Positions 28,695-34,995 of a stretch of DNA of 34,995 nt are shown here, one piece after another. The DNA is from Dehalococcoidia bacterium (GTDB lineage Bacteria > Chloroflexota > Dehalococcoidia > E44-bin15 > DAOWNJ01): the NCBI GenBank assembly GCA_030642645.1, contig DAOWNJ010000001.1, positions 1 to 34,995 on the forward strand. Direction: 5' to 3'. Position 1 is the first letter of the stretch; every line of letters begins with the position of its first letter. The notes under the pieces were generated by a model. The model was not told the DNA's origin. It made no database searches and was given only the letters and a program-made list of their open reading frames with translations. The translations under genes were made by a program, and so were the position numbers.

Positions 28695-29591
28695 CTATAT
28701 TCTTTCTGTAACCCTCATCTTGGCGCTTCGGCTTCTCGGGTTTGAGCGAACCTCAGCCAGTGATGGGGTTATCACCTTCTTGTTAATCACCTTAAGGGTT
28801 GGGGTATAGCCGGATGATTCCCGGCGCAGGAACTCCTTTACCATGCGGTCATCAAGGGAATGATAGCTTATTACCACCAGGCGGCCGCCAGGGTTGAGGA
28901 CACGAGCCACCTGGTTGAGGGCGCACTCGAGGTGCTCAAGCTCCTGATTCACCGCAACCCTGAGGGCCTGGAAGGTTCTGGTGGATGGATGAATCCTCTC
29001 CCTCCTCCCCCCCACCACCCTCTCCACAACCCTTGCAAGCTCAGTGGTGGTGGAGACAGGACGACTGTTGACGATGTAGCTTGCTATCCTTCTGCTTCTA
29101 GGCTCCTCTCCATACCTCCTGATGAGGTTAGCCAGTTCCTCTTCGGACATATTGTTGACGATCTCATATGCGGTGAGTTCCTGAGTGGGGCTGAATCTCA
29201 TATCAAGTGGGGATTCAAGCTGGAAGCTGAAGCCACGGCTCTCATCCTCAAGCTGCATTGATGACATCCCAAGGTCGAAGAGGACGCCATCTACGGTGAG
29301 GAAGCCGCACTTGGAGCAGATATACTCCAGTTGGTCAAAGTTCTCATTCACCAGTATGGCTGCTGCTCCGTAGGGCCTGAGAGTCTCCCGGGCTATCTCT
29401 ATGGCCCCTGGGTCGGCATCGATCCCCAGTAGCTTGCCGCCAGGTGAGCTTCTCCCCAATATCAAAGCAGCATGCCCCCCTCCACCGACGGTCGAGTCTA
29501 TATAATGCCCCCCGGGCCTGACCCGGAGATTCTCGATGGTCTCCTCGAGGAGGACAGGGATATGAGTTGATGCTTTCATAGTTAGAGTCAT
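28695..29591 (-). CDS. rsmH: 16S rRNA (cytosine-1402-N4)-methyltransferase RsmH
   Basis: A 298-residue SAM-dependent methyltransferase that modifies C1402 in the ribosomal P site. Motifs: HIPVLLEETI near the start, DSTVGGGGHAALIL (SAM binding), DGVLFDLGMSSMQLED, and near the end ARVLNPGGRLVVISYHSLDD followed by RMVKEFLRR. The start at 29591 is chosen because ATG overlaps the mraZ stop as TGATG, a common coupling; the open frame to 29624 lies within mraZ. Family-typical length. Confidence 0.96.
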   Translation of the reverse strand: MTLTMKASTHIPVLLEETIENLRVRPGGHYIDSTVGGGGHAALILGRSSPGGKLLGIDADPGAIEIARETLRPYGAAAILVNENFDQLEYICSKCGFLTVDGVLFDLGMSSMQLEDESRGFSFQLESPLDMRFSPTQELTAYEIVNNMSEEELANLIRRYGEEPRSRRIASYIVNSRPVSTTTELARVVERVVGGRRERIHPSTRTFQALRVAVNQELEHLECALNQVARVLNPGGRLVVISYHSLDDRMVKEFLRRESSGYTPTLKVINKKVITPSLAEVRSNPRSRSAKMRVTERI

Positions 29592-30016
29592 CAGTGAGTC
29601 TCGGTGCTCTCGGATATCTGCCATGCCTGCTCGGTCATGAGGGCCTCTTCCTGCTCCCAGTTCTCCTTGCTCCAGAGCTCTATCAAGGTATTTGTCCCAG
29701 CGATGATCACCACATCGGTTATCTCGGCGTACTGTCGTAGTGGCAAAGGCAGGGCAACCCTCCCCATGCGGTCAAGCTCAACATCGAAAGCGGTTGAAAA
29801 CATTGCCCGGTTCATCCTTCTCGCCTTGCTACGGGTTGTGGGAAGAGCGGCAAGGCTTTCGCTTATCCTCCTCCACTCAGGAAGTGAATAGGCGGCAATA
29901 CACCTCTCAAGGCCCTGAGCTAGGACAAACCCTCCTTGAAGCTCTTCCCTGAACTTTGGGGGGATGGCTACCCTGCCCTTCTCATCTATGTGATACTCGT
30001 ACTTTCCGAGGAACAT
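29591..30016 (-). CDS. mraZ: Transcriptional regulator MraZ
   Basis: A 141-residue regulator of the division cluster with two SpoVT/AbrB-like swapped-hairpin repeats: MFLGKYEYHIDEKGRVAIPP at the N-terminus and AFDVELDRMGRVALPLPLRQ near 75-94, each with the DxxGRV-x-(I/L)P signature. The ATG at 30016 is used because MFLGKYEY is the usual beginning; upstream codons to 30034 belong to the leader. Four 10-bp-spaced repeats lie directly upstream and fit MraZ's own operator, so autoregulation is likely. Confidence 0.96.
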   Translation of the reverse strand: MFLGKYEYHIDEKGRVAIPPKFREELQGGFVLAQGLERCIAAYSLPEWRRISESLAALPTTRSKARRMNRAMFSTAFDVELDRMGRVALPLPLRQYAEITDVVIIAGTNTLIELWSKENWEQEEALMTEQAWQISESTETH

Positions 30017-30019
30017 ACC

Positions 30020-30063
30020 CCCACCCTGACCCACTTTTTACCACAATTCACCACGCCTGTCAA
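30020..30063 (-). promoter_or_regulatory. mraZ promoter overlapped by four MraZ-box repeats
   Basis: On the minus strand, TTGACA (30063-30058), 17 bp and TAAAAA (30040-30035). Across it run GTGGT, GTGGT, GTGGG, GTGGG, at 30050-54, 30040-44, 30030-34 and 30020-24, each exactly 10 bp from the next. MraZ is known to bind direct TGGG-type repeats with 5-nt spacers in its own promoter. Confidence 0.75.
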
Positions 30064-30121
30064 GACCCATTCGGGGCTTTTTTAGAAAATTGGCCCACTT
30101 CCAAACAAGATAACTTTCTGG

Positions 30122-30127
30122 TATGAT
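30122..30127 (+). promoter_or_regulatory. -10 box immediately before trmD
   Basis: TATGAT lies 7 nt before the preferred trmD start at 30135. TTCCAA at 30099-30104 is a weak -35 at 17 bp. No Shine-Dalgarno site is present, so a leaderless trmD transcript is plausible. Confidence 0.4.
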
Positions 30128-30134
30128 ATATCTG

Positions 30135-30821
30135 ATGCATATCCATATCCTTACCCTTTTCCCTGGAATGTTTTTGGGACCGCTGGATGAGAGCATTGTG
30201 GGGCGTGTCATCGAGCGGGGACTGGTCAATATCTCAATCCATAATATCAGGGACTATGCCGCCGACAGGCACCATGTGGTTGATGATTACCCCTATGGTG
30301 GTGGTGCAGGGATGGTGCTGAAACCGAAGCCGCTCTTTGAGGCGGTGGAGACCATAGAGAAAGGGGAAGGCAGGGAACTCCCCGTCACCCTTCTTACCCC
30401 GCAGGGTCGACTTTTCACCCAGAGGGTTGCTCATGAGCTTGCAGGGCGGGATGGGTTCATCCTCATCTGCGGTCACTATGAGGGGGTTGATGAGAGGGTG
30501 AGGGAACACCTGGCAACAGATGAGATAAGCATTGGGGACTATATACTCACTGGGGGGGAGCTTGCGGCGATGGTTATTGTCGATTCGGTGGTGAGGCTTA
30601 TCCCGGGGGTTCTGGGGTCAGAGGAGTCGTGGATGGATGACACCCACTCAAACGGGCTTCTGGAGTATCCACAGTATACCCGCCCCAGGGTATATCGAGG
30701 TTGGTCTGTTCCTGAGGTCCTGCTATCGGGGAATCACGCCGAGATCGCCAAGTGGAGGGGAGAGCAATCACTTCTTCGCACCATAAGCAGGCGCCCAGAC
30801 CTTCTGGAAAGGGATAGATGA
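30135..30821 (+). CDS. trmD: tRNA (guanine-37-N1)-methyltransferase TrmD
   Basis: A 228-residue SPOUT-fold enzyme that methylates G37 next to the anticodon and prevents frameshifting. Conserved blocks: HILTLFPGMFLGPLDESI, NIRDYA, YPYGGGAGMVLKP, LICGHYEGVDERV and the trefoil-knot SAM site ISIGDYILTGGELAAM. The ATG at 30135 gives the standard M-x-I-x-ILTLFP beginning; an ATG at 30123 overlaps the -10 box and is less likely. It diverges from mraZ and overlaps rplS by 4 nt. Confidence 0.96.
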   Translation: MHIHILTLFPGMFLGPLDESIVGRVIERGLVNISIHNIRDYAADRHHVVDDYPYGGGAGMVLKPKPLFEAVETIEKGEGRELPVTLLTPQGRLFTQRVAHELAGRDGFILICGHYEGVDERVREHLATDEISIGDYILTGGELAAMVIVDSVVRLIPGVLGSEESWMDDTHSNGLLEYPQYTRPRVYRGWSVPEVLLSGNHAEIAKWRGEQSLLRTISRRPDLLERDR

Positions 30822-31162
30822 TGTCAAATATAGATGTTGGAGCATTGTTTGGGCCAAACCCCGATATCGCTGATTTCAGCCCCGGCGACACCGTTAGGGT
30901 CAGCTACAAGGTTGTGGAGGGGGGGAAGGAGCGCATCCAGCCGTTTCAGGGGGTGGTGATTCGTGTAAAGAGGGGTGGGGCTGGTGCCAACTTTACTGTC
31001 AGGCGAGTCGCCTATGGCGTCGGGGTGGAGAAGACCTTCCTCTTCCATTCCCCTCGTTTGGAGAAGGTGGAGGTATTGAGGAGGGGACGGGTTAGAAGGG
31101 CGAGGCTCTACTACCTTCGTGGTCTCACTGGCAAGGCAGCCCGCGTCAAGGAGAAGAGATAG
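30818..31162 (+). CDS. rplS: 50S ribosomal protein L19
   Basis: A 114-residue ribosomal protein at the 30S-50S interface. The family core is clear: FSPGDTVRVSYKVVEGGKER, IQPFQGVVIRVKRGG, FTVRRVAYGVGVEKTFLFHS and RRARLYYLRGLTGKAARVKE. The start ATG at 30818 overlaps the trmD stop (ATGA); the next ATG (30821) is equally possible. trmD-rplS is a common bacterial pair. Confidence 0.97.
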   Translation: MMSNIDVGALFGPNPDIADFSPGDTVRVSYKVVEGGKERIQPFQGVVIRVKRGGAGANFTVRRVAYGVGVEKTFLFHSPRLEKVEVLRRGRVRRARLYYLRGLTGKAARVKEKR

Positions 31163-31186
31163 GGCGATAGCCCTCCCTTCGGGGGT

Positions 31187-33595
31187 GTGGCGATGAGTTA
31201 CGCTGAGGTTGCCGTAAATTCCCCGATGAGGAGGACCTTCAGCTATGCCATACCCTCTAATATGTCGGTGTCGGTGGGACAAGGGGTGTGGGTTCCCTTT
31301 GGCCCAAGGACTCTACAGGGTATTGTATTTGAGTTAAATGACTATCCACTGGCTGAGGATATAAGGGAGATAGCGGGTGTCATCGACCCCCTCCCCCCCC
31401 TCTCCCCCAATCAGGTTAAGCTCGCCAGATGGATAGCTGAGCGCTATCTCTCTTCCCCCTTCGATGCTGCTCGCCTGATGCTCCCCCCTGGATTTGAACG
31501 AAGGCTTATCACCTTTTTTGAGCTTACCCCCAAAGAGATAGACCCCTCACTCCTGCCTCTTGCCCAGAGGGAGCTTATCGGCCTGCTTCAGAAGAAGGGC
31601 AGGATGGATATGAGGGAGATCGAGAAGGCGATTGGGAGGAAAGAGGCTGAATATAATATGGGGCAGCTCCTCAGGAGGGGTCTGGTGAGGAGGACCCAGG
31701 AGATGGGGAGGGTCAAAGTAAGACCAAAGGTAGTGCCTCACCTTCGTCTCGCTATTCCCCCGGAGGTGGCGAGGGGGGAGGCCGAGGTCCTGAAGAGGAG
31801 AGCACCAAAGCAGGCGAGCCTTCTCGAGTTCCTTGCTGAGGAGGCCAAGCCACCCCTCCTCTCCCAGGTGAGGCAGCGCTTTGGCTCCTCGGCGGTAGGT
31901 GCCCTCATGGGGAGGGGGATGGCCCTTGTTGACGAGACCAGGGTAATTCGCGACCCCCTGTCCAACCGGGTCTTCCCCCCATCCACCCCCCACACCCTGA
32001 CCAAGGACCAGGAGGAGATATGGAGCCAGATACGGAGAAGCATGGTCGAAGGGGACAGCTCCTCGGTGTTCCTCCTCCACGGGGTGACCGGGAGTGGTAA
32101 GACCGAGATCTATCTTCGAGCCATCTCCGAGACGGTCTCGCTGGGCAGGAGGGCCATCGTCCTTGTCCCCGAGATCGCCCTCACCCCGCAGACTGTAGAG
32201 CGTTTCGCATCCCGTTTCCCGAGGAGGGTAGCTGTGCTTCACAGTGGTCTATCCCTCGGGGAGCAGTTCGATGAATGGCAGCGGATAAGGGGTAGGGAGT
32301 TTGACGTGGTCATCGGCTCCAGGGGGGCTATCTTTGCACCTCAGCCCGATCTCGGTATCATCGTTATTGATGAGGAGCATGAATGGACCTATAAGCAGCA
32401 GGAGCACTCCCCTCGCTACCATGCCAGGGATGTTGCCATAAAACTTGGCGAGCTCACCGGGGCGGTGGTCATCCTGGGGAGTGCCACCCCTGATATAGCA
32501 AGCTATCACCAGTCTCAAAAAGGGGGGTATCACTTATTAAGCTTGCCTTCGAGGGTGACCAGCGATCCCCGCCTCCCGGAGGTGGAGGTGGTTGACCTCC
32601 GAGAGGAGCTGAAGGCTGGAAATAGGGGCATCTTCTCAAGGGCCCTGGTTAAAGCGACAAATGATGCCCTATCCCAGGGGGGGCAGGTGATCCTTTTTCT
32701 CAACCGGAGGGGGGAGGCAACCCTCGTCCAGTGTCGTGACTGTGGCTTTGTGCTCCGCTGCCGCCGCTGCGATGTCTCACTTACCTATCACAGGGCAGAG
32801 GATGGGCTATTCTGTCATCAGTGCAACATGAGAGTCCCAATACCCCAGTTCTGTCCTCATTGCTTTGGCCGGAGGATCAGGTTTTTGGGTATCGGGACTC
32901 AAAAGGTAGAGGAGGAGGCGGGGCGAACCTTTCCCGGGGCAAGGCTCCTTCGCTGGGACAGGGATGTCACCAGAGGGAAGCGTTCCCATGAGGAGATATT
33001 GAGGAGATTTATCAGCCATGAAGCGGATATACTCATCGGGACACAGATGGTAGCCAAGGGGCTTGACCTTCCCCTGGTCACCCTTGTCGGTGTGATAAGC
33101 GCAGATACCAGCCTCTACCTCCCTGACTTCAGGGCAGGGGAACGCACCTTCCAGCTTATAAGCCAGGTAGCTGGGAGGGCGGGGCGGGGCTCAAGCGGGG
33201 GGAGGGTTATCGTTCAGACCTATACCCCCCAGCACTACGCAATCAAGGCAGCAGCAATTTATGATTATAGAGCCTTCTACGAGCATGAGACGCAGCACCG
33301 CCGGTATTACGATTACCCTCCATTCTCTCGATTGGCACGCCTCCTCTACACCCATACCAATCCCCACGCCTGTCAGGGGGAGGCGGAGAGGGTATACCGG
33401 CTCCTTGAGGAGGAGAAAAATGTCGGCGCGATGGATGTGGCTCTCATCGGCCCCGCACCCGCCTTTATCAGGCGGGTGCGGGGCCGATATCGATGGCAGA
33501 TAATTGTCAAGAGCCCCGACCCATCCCAAATTCTAGCAAATCTACCCCTTCCCCAGGGCTGGGCCATTGACATTGACCCGGTAAGCCTCCTTTAA
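31187..33595 (+). CDS. priA: Primosomal replication restart helicase PriA
   Basis: An 802-residue 3'-5' DNA helicase that reloads the replisome at stalled forks. The N-terminal DNA-binding domain (1-~105) starts with YAEVAVNSPMRRTFSYAIP. Helicase motifs follow: Walker A LHGVTGSGKTEIYLRAI, DEEH in IIVIDEEHEWTYKQQ, and LGSATPDIASY. The zinc-binding insert has CRDCGFVLRCRRCDVSLTYH and CHQC-CPHCFG, eight Cys as expected. The end carries IGTQMVAKGLDLPLVTLVG and QVAGRAGRG. The start may be GTG at 31187 or ATG at 31193. An 18-bp inverted repeat lies inside the 3' part. Confidence 0.95.
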   Translation: MAMSYAEVAVNSPMRRTFSYAIPSNMSVSVGQGVWVPFGPRTLQGIVFELNDYPLAEDIREIAGVIDPLPPLSPNQVKLARWIAERYLSSPFDAARLMLPPGFERRLITFFELTPKEIDPSLLPLAQRELIGLLQKKGRMDMREIEKAIGRKEAEYNMGQLLRRGLVRRTQEMGRVKVRPKVVPHLRLAIPPEVARGEAEVLKRRAPKQASLLEFLAEEAKPPLLSQVRQRFGSSAVGALMGRGMALVDETRVIRDPLSNRVFPPSTPHTLTKDQEEIWSQIRRSMVEGDSSSVFLLHGVTGSGKTEIYLRAISETVSLGRRAIVLVPEIALTPQTVERFASRFPRRVAVLHSGLSLGEQFDEWQRIRGREFDVVIGSRGAIFAPQPDLGIIVIDEEHEWTYKQQEHSPRYHARDVAIKLGELTGAVVILGSATPDIASYHQSQKGGYHLLSLPSRVTSDPRLPEVEVVDLREELKAGNRGIFSRALVKATNDALSQGGQVILFLNRRGEATLVQCRDCGFVLRCRRCDVSLTYHRAEDGLFCHQCNMRVPIPQFCPHCFGRRIRFLGIGTQKVEEEAGRTFPGARLLRWDRDVTRGKRSHEEILRRFISHEADILIGTQMVAKGLDLPLVTLVGVISADTSLYLPDFRAGERTFQLISQVAGRAGRGSSGGRVIVQTYTPQHYAIKAAAIYDYRAFYEHETQHRRYYDYPPFSRLARLLYTHTNPHACQGEAERVYRLLEEEKNVGAMDVALIGPAPAFIRRVRGRYRWQIIVKSPDPSQILANLPLPQGWAIDIDPVSLL
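33446..33488 (+). repeat. 18-bp perfect inverted repeat inside priA
   Basis: ATCGGCCCCGCACCCGCC (33446-33463) is exactly complementary to 33471-33488 around the 7-nt loop TTTATCA. It lies in coding sequence for a conserved PriA stretch (IGPAPAFIRRVRGRY), so the protein constrains it, but the pairing would form a very stable hairpin in the mRNA or extruded DNA. Confidence 0.85.
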
Positions 33596-33643
33596 CTTTA
33601 CAATATGGGATTTGTGGGCTACAATCTCCCCTCGGAGGCTTAG

Positions 33644-34129
33644 ATGGCGGTCTTGCCCATACTTCCAGCTAATGATCCCATCCTTCGCCAGAGGTCGAAG
33701 CGGGTGAGGAACATCGATAGCTCGATCGAGCGCCTCATCGATGATATGTTCGATACCATGCATGAGACCGGGGGAGTGGGGTTAGCGGCCCCTCAGGTCG
33801 GGGTTCTCCTGAGGGTGATCATCATTGAGCTGCCGGGTGATGACCCGATCGCACTCATAAATCCGGAGATCATAAAGAGGTCGGGGGAGCAGGAGGTGAG
33901 AGAGGGGTGCCTCTGTCTTCCTGGATATAGGGGGAAGGTAAAGCGCCCTCTGAAGGTAACCGCCAAGGGCAAGGACCGTAATGGAAAGGACACCCGAATA
34001 AAGGCGGCGGGCCTCCTGGCTGAGGCCCTTGACCATGAGATAGACCACCTGAATGGCATCCTCTATATTGACCACCTGGAGAGTATGGAGAAGCTGGAGA
34101 GGATCGAAGGTGAGGAGGGCCTGATCTGA
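33644..34129 (+). CDS. def: Peptide deformylase
   Basis: A 161-residue metalloenzyme that removes the formyl group from nascent protein N-termini. All three motifs are present: GVGLAAPQVG (44-53), EGCLCLPG (87-94) with metal ligand Cys89, where the usual Ser after Leu is replaced by Cys, and HEIDH (131-135) with the metal-binding His residues and catalytic Glu. The ATG at 33644 follows CGGAGG. It is 48 nt after priA and 2 nt before the next gene. Confidence 0.96.
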   Translation: MAVLPILPANDPILRQRSKRVRNIDSSIERLIDDMFDTMHETGGVGLAAPQVGVLLRVIIIELPGDDPIALINPEIIKRSGEQEVREGCLCLPGYRGKVKRPLKVTAKGKDRNGKDTRIKAAGLLAEALDHEIDHLNGILYIDHLESMEKLERIEGEEGLI

Positions 34130-34131
34130 GA

Positions 34132-34995
34132 ATGGATATGAGTATTCTGGAGGCAGTCCCGGAGGAGGTCTGGGGGGCTTTCTCTGGTGTAGAGGCGTAT
34201 GTCGTTGGTGGCTATGTTCGTGACGCCCTTCTGGCGAGGCAGCGGAGCGATATAGATATTGTGGTTGCGGCAGATGCCCAGGCGGTTGCCCAGGAAGTGG
34301 CCTCATCCCTTGGTGGGAAGTATGTGCCCCTGGATGAGGAGAATGGCATAGCAAGGGTGGTTTTGCCTAGGAAACAAGGCTATCTCGATCTCTCAACCAT
34401 GCGTGGCAGCATCGAGGATGACCTAGCCAAACGTGACTTCACCATAAACGCTATCGCAGTGAGCATTGAGGGGGAACCACGGGTTATCGACCCCTTTGGT
34501 GGCAGGCGTGACCTCAAAGATGGGGTAGTCCGTGTCATCGCTGAGGACGCCTTCAGGGATGACCCTGCGCGCCTTCTAAGGGCTGTAAGGATTGCTGCTG
34601 AATATGATTTCGCAATCGAGCCTGAGACCGAGGTCCTGATAGCGCGTTACTCCCATCTGGTCAAGGGTGTTGCCGCTGAGAGGGTCCATGAGGAGCTATG
34701 CCGTATCCTCGAAGCCCCAAAGGCTCACCGCTCCCTCCATCAGCTCGATCAGCTTGGACTTCTGGAGGCCGTAATCCCGGAGGTAGCCCTGATGAAGGGG
34801 GTGGAGCAGCCAAAGGAGCACTTCTGGGATGTCTTTGAGCACTCCATCCAAACGGTTGGGGCCCTGGAGACGCTCCTGAGGGCGGAGGGCATACCTGGAG
34901 CTGAAGAGATACTTACCTCTTCTGTATGGTCATCAGAACTCTGTCAGCACTTTGACCAAGAGTTGAGCAGTGGCCACACTAGGAGGGCTTTGCTC
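34132..34995 (+). CDS. CCA-adding enzyme / poly(A) polymerase family nucleotidyltransferase (runs off the window)
   Basis: The frame from the ATG at 34132 is open to the last base (288 codons). It has the class II head domain: VVGGYVRDALL (25-34), the catalytic Asp pair in RSDIDIVVAAD (D40, D42), then RDFTINAIAVSIEG, DPFGGRRDLKDGVVRVI and DDPARLLRAVRIAAEYDF, the tRNA nucleotidyltransferase signature. An HD-type EHFWDVFEHSIQTV segment begins near 230. It should add or repair CCA at tRNA ends, but tailing poly(A) polymerases of the same family cannot be excluded. It starts 2 nt after def. The last ~20 residues look less typical, but the end is not visible. Confidence 0.88.
   Translation, partial: MDMSILEAVPEEVWGAFSGVEAYVVGGYVRDALLARQRSDIDIVVAADAQAVAQEVASSLGGKYVPLDEENGIARVVLPRKQGYLDLSTMRGSIEDDLAKRDFTINAIAVSIEGEPRVIDPFGGRRDLKDGVVRVIAEDAFRDDPARLLRAVRIAAEYDFAIEPETEVLIARYSHLVKGVAAERVHEELCRILEAPKAHRSLHQLDQLGLLEAVIPEVALMKGVEQPKEHFWDVFEHSIQTVGALETLLRAEGIPGAEEILTSSVWSSELCQHFDQELSSGHTRRALL

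Overview
The window reads as a chromosomal segment of a moderately GC-rich bacterium. My best placement is a Dehalococcoidia-like member of the Chloroflexota; this is inference from gene content, not from a marker comparison. The main supports are a division cluster reduced to mraZ-rsmH-small ORF-ftsA-ftsZ with no peptidoglycan genes inside it, a B12-dependent ribonucleotide reductase next to nrdR, a PurL with fused PurS-like domains, an archaeal-type FMN glutamate synthase homologue, and several radical-SAM/cobalamin-type proteins. Most genes are ordinary housekeeping genes in tight operons. The accessory parts are the first 1.3 kb and the intergenic region near 19.4 kb.

Layout. 1-834: tail of a hicA toxin gene, a 79-bp repeat ending in half a tRNA-Asn, a second hicBA pair, the repeat again, and an intact tRNA-Asn(GTT). 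907-3376 (minus): a decayed Fe-S/NuoF-like remnant, a ferredoxin, a glutamate-synthase-like FMN protein and a frameshifted small conserved gene. 3398-7633 (minus): a methyltransferase, purQ and purL. 7795-9655 (minus): a CoA-disulfide-reductase-like flavoprotein and a cyclic-nucleotide-binding-domain protein, divergent from an HD-GYP response regulator (9896-11392, plus) with a small unknown gene; a NarL-type regulator faces them. 12495-19384 (minus): a long gene string of metallo-hydrolase, pepA, P-loop kinase, PHP phosphoesterase, YggT, proC, frameshifted yggS and a TIGR03960-type radical SAM protein. A 99-bp folded MITE-like element separates its promoter from the divergent GH3-family gene (19546-20667). 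20664-22489 (minus): a membrane protein and a radical SAM protein split by a stop codon. 22570-25920 (minus): nrdR, a frameshifted small basic protein and nrdJ, behind two NrdR-box matches. 26049-30016 (minus): mraZ, rsmH, small ORF, ftsA, ftsZ. 30135-34995 (plus): trmD, rplS, priA, def and a CCA-adding-enzyme gene that runs off the window.

Regulation visible in the sequence: a TTGACA promoter with two CWATATATWG NrdR boxes before nrdR; four 10-bp-spaced GTGGK repeats over the mraZ promoter, matching the known MraZ operator pattern; divergent consensus promoters between the cyclic-nucleotide-binding and HD-GYP genes; and three genes whose -10 box lies only 7-9 nt before the start codon, which suggests leaderless mRNAs.

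The most unusual observations are the HicBA unit delimited by tRNA-Asn half-site repeats, the promoter-bearing palindromic element at 19.4 kb, and an unexpected number of single-lesion genes, two of them explained by an A5 tract where A6 would restore the frame. Whether these lesions are real, programmed or sequencing errors cannot be decided from the sequence alone.
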